Positions 58,040-64,000 of a stretch of 64,000 nucleotides of DNA are shown here, in pieces. The stretch is taken from positions 9,380,107 through 9,444,106 of the forward strand of contig CM077823.1 of NCBI GenBank assembly GCA_039720395.1, written 5' to 3'. Positions within the stretch are counted from its first letter, which is position 1; the number at the start of each line of letters is the position of its first letter. Under the pieces are notes generated by a model. That model was not told where the DNA came from. It did not search any database and was given only the letters and a program-made list of their open reading frames with translations. The stretch is from Liquidambar formosana (Eukaryota; Streptophyta; Magnoliopsida; Saxifragales; Altingiaceae). A program made the translations under genes and the position numbers.

Positions 58040-58914
58040 TCATAATTTTTCTTGGAGATAGGTAACGACATTTTTGTCTAATTGGAAGGCCTTCGTAAGA
58101 ACATCAACAGAAATGGGTGGATTTGATCCAAAGACATTATTTGCTATAACAATTAGACCAGGATTCTGGCTACTTAGAATTGAAATGGAAACTGCATTAG
58201 TATGTCCCATGTTGAATTGGAAGTGAGTGAGACCAACCGGGAACACAAAAACATCTCCTGTGTTTAAGACTTTGGTGACGAGACGATTATCCGGGTTTGA
58301 CGTGACAAAGCCAACGTAGAGAGTACCCTCCAAGACTAGTAGGAGTTCAGTGCCACTGAGGGTGAGTATGGGGAGGGTTTAAGCCATATGGCGCAAAATC
58401 AATACAAGCTAAGGATACGTCAAGAGTATTGAGTCCTGGTATCATGTCAACATTAAGCAAAGTGACGTTTGATCCAAGTTGGTTTTCTGTGTTTTTGGGA
58501 TTTTGGAGTCCTGAAAAGAAGAAATCATTGGCTGTGGCAAGCTTGGGATCCTTGCAGAATTTTCCATTGACAAACACTGCATGAAATTACAAGGTCGTTA
58601 GCATGAAGTAAGACCATCATCAATCAAAGTAATTATAGCATGCAATACAAAATAAGAAAGCCCATTTACATGATATTTTATCTGTCAAAATGTGAGTAAA
58701 ATGTCATTAACTGGTGTAGACTTCAAGCATGATAAGCTTATGAAAAGAGCTGGCATTTGAGAAGATGAAGGAAAGAGTGTATACCCGCAAATTCGGAGTC
58801 GTATTGATCAATGGCTATGCAAAAGTCCTACAGAGATGCTGGATCAGAGGCAAAGGCAAAAGAGGAAGCCAAAGCCAAGAGGACAGCAGCTACAAGGAAG
58901 TGAACACCCTTCAT
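58040..58914 (-). pseudogene. Germin-like gene 6, nonsense and frameshift
   Basis: Exon 1 58914-58785, exon 2 58576-58040. Exon 1 contains TAG in place of a Gln codon in ASLQDF (about residue 30). Exon 2 has a one-base insertion in box 1: NPPHTHP then CAGT for CGT, ending in a stop. The downstream frame ([14 protein letters not shown], box 2 [14 protein letters not shown]) is otherwise well kept. All metal His codons are still present, so loss is recent and not by ligand change. TATAAATA is at about 59011-59018. Confidence 0.9.
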
Positions 58915-59139
58915 CTTTGTAAGCTAGGTGGTTAGTTCTTCAAACTTGAACTAACTTCTGGGTATTTTTGCTTGGGTAAGGGATGAGAAATCTTGCAAGG
59001 GATACATGTTTATTTATAGAGAGGAGTCATTGATCAAGTCCATGTAATTTCCTACACAATCAGATAAAACTTAGTCTTCAACAACTACACGTATTTTCCT
59101 TTTTTCCCACTGATCGAGTCTTCGTTCTTAATATTATAA

Positions 59140-59368
59140 TATATATATATATGGAAGTGGTCATTTTTCATACGGACTATTTTATATATTCTCTTCTATA
59201 AAGCAATCTTAAGATTGTGCTAATATTACTAGTTAATTTTTCTTCGACCTATATATATATATATATATGGAAGTGGTCATTTTTCATACGGACTATTTTA
59301 TATGTTCTCTTCCATAAAGCAATCTTAAGATTGTGCTAATATTACTAGTTAATTTTTCTTCGACCTAT
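59140..59368. repeat. Tandem duplication upstream of germin-like gene 6 (about 117 bp)
   Basis: Both units hold GGAAGTGGTCATTTTTCATA, AGCAATCTTAAGATTGTGCT and TTTTTCTTCGACCTAT in order, with almost no differences, each preceded by a (TA)n run. Non-coding. Confidence 0.9.
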
Positions 59369-59536
59369 TCAACCCGTATAGGTTTGTTGATCGAGTTCGT
59401 AGCAGCAGAAGTTCTATATATCCGGCCTATTCACAAATCACAAATACTATGCAATAATAGCAGTATTATAATAAATCTTTGTTAATAACCTAAAATTTAA
59501 CTTTAATTAATTTCATCCTTTTTTTATTATTGTCTA

Positions 59537-60948
59537 GTTGGTTCATTTCTTTTTGGTATTATAGCTTTAAATTTTGCTTTTTTTTTCTTCTTCTTGTATA
59601 TGTAATTTTTTCTAAATTATAAAGTAAGAAAGTCTAATTTTATTTATTTATAGTTCTTATAAAGATTTTTTTTTTATCTTAATTTATATAAGCAAATTTT
59701 AATACTCATATATTTAGGCAAATTTTGTGTGTATTAGGGAAAAAAATTGTTGGGTCTAAATTTTATTGTGCGTATGAATATGTATAAAGAGTCCCATTTT
59801 AGGAGTTCGCTTAGGGCCCCAAAAAACTCAGGACCGCCCTAGGATGTTGCGGAGTTAGCCAAAAGAAGAACCGTGGTCTAGGTTAAAGCACTCAGGTCTG
59901 AATTAGGCTATTCCATCATTGATTTTTTAAATTGCATTGACGGTGTTAGGTTGTTTCGGAGCAGGAAAGCAAAGCCAAGGCAGGCCCTTCATTCTGGTTC
60001 ATTAAAATTTAATGTGGATGGTTCTGCAAGAGGGAAGCCTGGTCCGGGTGGTATTGGTGGAGTTCTTCGTGATGAAAATGGAAGCATCCTATGCTTATTC
60101 TCTATCCCCGTTGGAATAGTGAACTCCAACTTTGCTGAGTTGCTAGCAGTTAGGGAGGCCGTCGGCTCTTCTTTTCCTCTGTTTGGGCCTCCTTGTCTAT
60201 TCTCCTTATTGAATCGGGTTCAACCTCAATGGTTTCTTAGATCAACGGGTGCTCGAGATTGTGGAAATTCAACGTTGTCCTAAATGAAATCTTCTCTCTT
60301 ATCAAACACTTGTAGAATGTTGAGGTAAGTCATCAGGTTAGAGAAGCCAATAACATGGCTGACTGGTTATCAAAGGATGGTGTTGTCAGAGTGCCCCTTT
60401 TATCGCTTGGCTGTAATACTATTTGTGGCAGCGTGCTGTGGCTTTTATTACAGCCTGGAGTGGTTTTTTCTGGTAGGGTGGAGTGGGTGGCTTCTTGGGC
60501 TTTGCCCTGTTTTGCTCTGTTTTTGCTGTATGTCAGAGTGTTTTTCTGGCCTAGGTTGTTTTTGTTTGTGTTTTGGGGATTTTTTCTTGTCTTTGGCTGT
60601 ATTTGGGTGTTCGTCTCATCTTTCAATAATATATCTTTCTTACTGATAAAAACAAGCATATCTTATCTCGAATTGTTTTTAAAAAGATTGAGCTGAAAAA
60701 TTACCTTTCGGAGTTGGGGCCCAAATTAATTTATCCTTAACTCCCTTACAAAGGTGAACATGACTTCAATCTATTGCTTAGCTGGATCTTTTCCACTTCC
60801 TCCCATGAGAACAATTCACGCCTAAACTCCAGGCCCCAACACCAACTATCCGTTATCCATGAGCCCTGTCTGCAATGAAACACTTTTTATTAGCTGCAAT
60901 ATGGTATAGTCTGGGAAAGCTCACACATAGAGCAACTTCATTTAGCCA
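59537..60948 (+). repeat. Segmental duplication, copy B (partner at 46139-47550)
   Basis: Begins inside the hAT, lacking its left part and transposase piece, and carries the RNase H fragment (59951-60283), its TSD and the start of the minus LINE. Ends exactly where LINE 3 begins. Joined on the left to gene 6 upstream DNA. Confidence 0.9.
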
Positions 60949-61094
60949 TCCACGCTCTGTGTAGTGTTTTCCACTACGCTTTTCAGCTGAAGGTCTTTCC
61001 CTTTCACGTTTCCCACTCCCATTTTTCAGCGGTGAGTGTCGGTTCTTGTTGCTGATTCGATCTACTTTTCTGTTTATTTTCTCCGCTTGTCGTC

Positions 61095-62634
61095 ATGACT
61101 TCCTCGGTGGATGCAATTTCGCAGCTTGTGTCTCTTACTGCTAGCCTGAGTTGTGTGGAAGATTCTCTCGACCTTGCTCCTTCCGCTACTACAGAGGGTT
61201 CTGATTCACCAGTTTCGCTGGTGGGCAAATTAGTGGCAGGATCGAGTCCTTAATATCCATGCCTTTAGGGCGGTGATCTGTAAGGCTTGGAACCTTAAAC
61301 AGGGGCTTTCCCTTTCCTGTGTGGCTCCCAATACTTTTCTGATTGGTCTTTCTGATCCTATTGAAAGGTAGAGGGCCCTTCACATGGGTTCCTGGTCTGT
61401 TTATGGTGCTCATCTGATTGTCAAGGTATGGTCCCCTGATTTGGTCCTTGAAGAAGTCAATCTTTCTCTGTCGTATTACTGGGTTCAAATTCATGGTCTC
61501 CCCCCTGATCGCAAATCCCATGATAACATCCTTAAGATTGGGGCCCTAATTGGGCGTTTAGTTAGTGACAGATCCTCCCTCACTCTACTCACTGAAGTGG
61601 CAGAATTTTATTCGGTTTAAAGTGGAGTTTGATGTTTGGCAACCTCTGAAGACTGGTTTCATGCTGAAAAGGCAGGATCGACCCGATGTATGGATTCAGT
61701 TTCGTTATGAACGGCTCTCTGATTTTTGTTATCTATGTGGCCGGCTGAACCACATATCTCAAGCTTGTCCCTATGAACGGCCACCACCGAAGCCCTCTGG
61801 TGGAAACCCTTGTATTGGTCCCTTTGCATTTGGGCCGTGGCTACGAGCCGAATCTGGTGCCAGCCCTGCTATAGTTCCGGCTGTGAAGGGTCGGTCGACA
61901 ATGGTGAATCCCCGTAGATCGGTGCTAAAGGAGAAGCATCAGTCTACTCTTGGTGTTGTCAATTCCCCTACTATTGTGGCCACTCCACAGGTTATGGCTC
62001 CGTAGGGTTAGTCCTCTCCTACTTTTAGCCACCCTATTAGTTCCATTTGCACAAGCTCTAACTCCCCTACAACTTCCTTGCTGTCTCCTAATCTTCACGT
62101 GACTTCTTCTACCATTTCGCCCCATTTGAACCCTCCACTCAATCCCCAACTACTTGATAATTTTTGTCCTGACTTAGTTAACCCCCCTTCTATTTTATGC
62201 CATTCTCCACCTACCCTTTGTCTCTTACCCCCTTCTGCTAATCCCCCCGTAATTCCTTCTACCACTACCCCTTCCCATAAGCGCAAAGCCAATATCTTTT
62301 CCTATTTCTCATATGTGGACAAAAAACCCAAGACTCTACTTCCTGTTCCCCCTTCCCTGTCCTGTACTGTACCCATTTCCCCTTGCCCCCCCTTCCTATC
62401 CCTGAAGACTTTCTACCTTGTGATTTATCCTGTCCATCTTTGGGGCATCCTGTTGCTAATCGATCCCGCAAAGTGAGAATTAAGAAGCTTGCTCGGAGTT
62501 CTGCTTCTGGGGTGAATGTTGAAGTTGTTGGTCATTCCTTGGTTTAGTGCTCTTCAGAGTGCACCATCGATCCTGGCAGCCATGTTACCACGTCTGAGGC
62601 GACAAGCTCTGTCTTGTCCCCTCCTCAGTTATGA
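61095..62634 (+). pseudogene. LINE 3 ORF1 (DUF4283-like, CCHC zinc knuckle), broken
   Basis: ATG 61095 (MTSSVDAISQLVSL). A DUF4283-like core follows from about 61200 (LVGKLVAG, HGLPPD). The zinc knuckle CYLCGRLNHISQAC has CCHC spacing. A Pro/Ser-rich tail with a basic KRKANIF region comes next, ending in SPPQL and TGA 62632-62634. It is broken by a one-base insertion near 61240, TAG at about 61369, a frameshift near 61600 and later stops. The terminal TGA overlaps the ORF2 ATG. The family role is nucleic-acid chaperone or RNA binding. Confidence 0.78.
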
Positions 62635-64000
62635 ATATCCTAGCTTGGAATTGTCGTGGGTTGGCTCGTCCTGCGGAAATTCGTACTCTTCGAGCTCTTG
62701 TTCGTGATCATCAACCGGATGTGGTATTCCTTGCTGAAACTAAAATGACTGATGCTCAAGTTAAGAAGATGCTTTACAATTTGGGTTTTCCTTTCCTTGT
62801 CTCTGTCCCTCCTGTCAACACTGCGGGTGGCCTTTGTCTTGCTTGGCATAATGGGATGGAGATTGAGGTAACTGTGTCTAATACTTTCCTTATTAATGCT
62901 TTAGTCTTCTCTTCCCCCTCTTCTGTTCCTTGGATGTTTACTGGTGTCTATGGGCCTCCTTATTGGCAAAGTAAAACTGTTTTCCTTGCTCATCTGGATG
63001 TCATTGCGAATTCTTTTTTGGGTCCTTGGGTTTGTATGGGGGATTTCAATTGTATAAATTCTCAGACTGATAAGAGTGGTGGGCGGCCATTTGCTTGCTC
63101 CTCTTCTGGTGGTATTGGTGAGTTAATGGATACTAATGGTTTGATTGATCCTGGTTTCTCGGGTTATCGCTTTACATGGTCCAATCGGCGAAGTGGTAAT
63201 GCTCATATCAGAGAGCGGTTGGATAGAAGGGTTGCTAATATTGAGTGGAGGGCTCTTTTCCCTTGTGCTTCCATCTCTCACCTTCCTGCCGTCGCCTCTA
63301 CTCATTCTCCCATTTTGTAATGTTGCTCAGGCCGTGGTCAACAGGTAGCTCGGCCTTTTAAGTTCCAGGCAATGTGGACTAGAGATGAGTCCTCTTTTTT
63401 AGTGGTTGAGCATGCTTGGAAGTCTTACTGCTTTGGGTCTCCTGCGTTTTGCCTATGTTTCAGAATTAAGGCTTCTAGGAGGGCCCTTTCTTCTTGGAAC
63501 CGGGATTTTTTTGGTAATAATAAGGTTAAAATTGCTGCACTTAAAACTTCTATTGCTGCTGTTCAACGTGCTGAGGCTTCTGTGTCTAACCTCGAGCTTG
63601 ACTCTAATCTCCAAGTGGATCTTGATGAATGTCTTAAACGCGAGGAATCTTTGTGGCGCCAAAACTCTTGGATTCAGTGGTTGGGAGATGGGGATCGCAA
63701 TACTAAGTTTTTTCACCTCTCTTCCGTTATCAGAGGGCGTCGGAATTCTATTGATTTGTTAAAAGGTGCTAATGGCCAGTGGTTGTCGAATAGAAGTGAG
63801 ATTGGGCATTGCTTTATTGATTATTTTAGAGATCTTTTCTCCTCCTCTAATCCCACTTTCCCTGTGGATTTAGAAGGGCTCATTCCGAATTGCATTAGTG
63901 CTGATGATAATTTCTCTCTTTGTGCTATCCCTGATTACACTGAGATACGAGATGTCCTTTTCCAAATGGGTTCCTTTAAAGCCCCCGGGCCTGATATGTC
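62631..64000 (+). pseudogene. LINE 3 ORF2 (endonuclease, start of RT), partial
   Basis: ATG 62631, then MNILAWNCRGLARP, ETKM, GVYGPP, GDFN and RLDRR blocks of the APE-type endonuclease to about 63310. One in-frame TAA (63318) lies just after HSPIL; the frame is then open to the edge, through the GDGDRNTKFFH motif (63690-63720) and KAPGPDM at the start of RT. Only this stop is visible. The conserved SDH is STH here, which removes a catalytic Asp position. Confidence 0.85.

Larger units (their letters stand above)
60949..64000 (+). mobile_element. L1-type LINE 3, 5' half (runs off the window)
   Basis: Begins at the break of the duplication (ATCCACGCTC). Order: 5' UTR, ORF1 with DUF4283-like domain and zinc knuckle, ORF2. 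The 3' half, poly(A) and right TSD lie outside. A different LINE lineage from LINE 1: GC-richer and with a zinc knuckle. Confidence 0.88.

Noticed and set aside
1..64000. tRNA genes, rRNA, CRISPR arrays and riboswitches
   Set aside because: No cloverleaf-compatible tRNA with both promoter boxes, no rRNA blocks and no regularly spaced unique spacers were seen. The repeats present are tandem or TE-derived.

Overview
The window is repeat-rich plant nuclear DNA, most likely from a dicot. Evidence: intron-split phosphomannomutase and germin-like genes, L1-type LINEs with plant-style ORF1 proteins, and hAT, Mutator, Tourist, SINE and LTR elements with intact target-site duplications (TSDs). The species cannot be fixed from the sequence. 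No bacterial features, rRNA, CRISPR array or credible tRNA gene was seen.

Layout. 1-13.6 kb: the 5' half of a minus-strand phosphomannomutase (PMM) gene. Four coding exons and a probable 5'-UTR exon are spread over 11.5 kb because introns hold a LINE remnant and a full-length 6.8-kb LINE, which is itself split by a hAT-type element. 14.1-20.4 kb: a Mutator-like element (MULE) just upstream of PMM, with a second copy of the same MULE inside its right terminal inverted repeat (TIR) and a 2.65-kb solo LTR in the same TIR. 20.4-29.1 kb: AT-rich, gene-poor DNA with a hAT MITE, an LTR-like fragment, a diverged segmental duplication and a 74-bp LINE tail. 29.1-59.0 kb: a germin-like protein (GLP) cluster of six copies in order +,-,+,-,+,-. 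Only the first (29.25-30.14 kb) keeps all sequence hallmarks. Two minus copies are open but each has lost a different metal-binding His. The other three are pseudogenes, one split by a 7.2-kb LINE. Between them lie LINEs, LTR elements, hAT elements, a SINE and a Tourist MITE. 59.5-64 kb: a duplicate of the 46.1-47.5 kb TE composite, cut by another LINE that runs off the right edge.

Genes. PMM makes mannose-1-phosphate for GDP-mannose, ascorbate and glycosylation. GLPs are secreted cupin metalloproteins of the apoplast. The two sets look functionally unrelated and share only a TE-rich neighbourhood. Most of the window can be read as a stack of dated insertions, because many elements keep TSDs and several have empty sites in paralogous copies.

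The least expected signal is in the LTRs. Three dissimilar LTRs each carry an array of short perfect palindromes spaced about 20-21 bp centre to centre, upstream of a TATA box. Two of them share the same 21/48/22-23 bp layout and similar linkers although the palindromes themselves differ.
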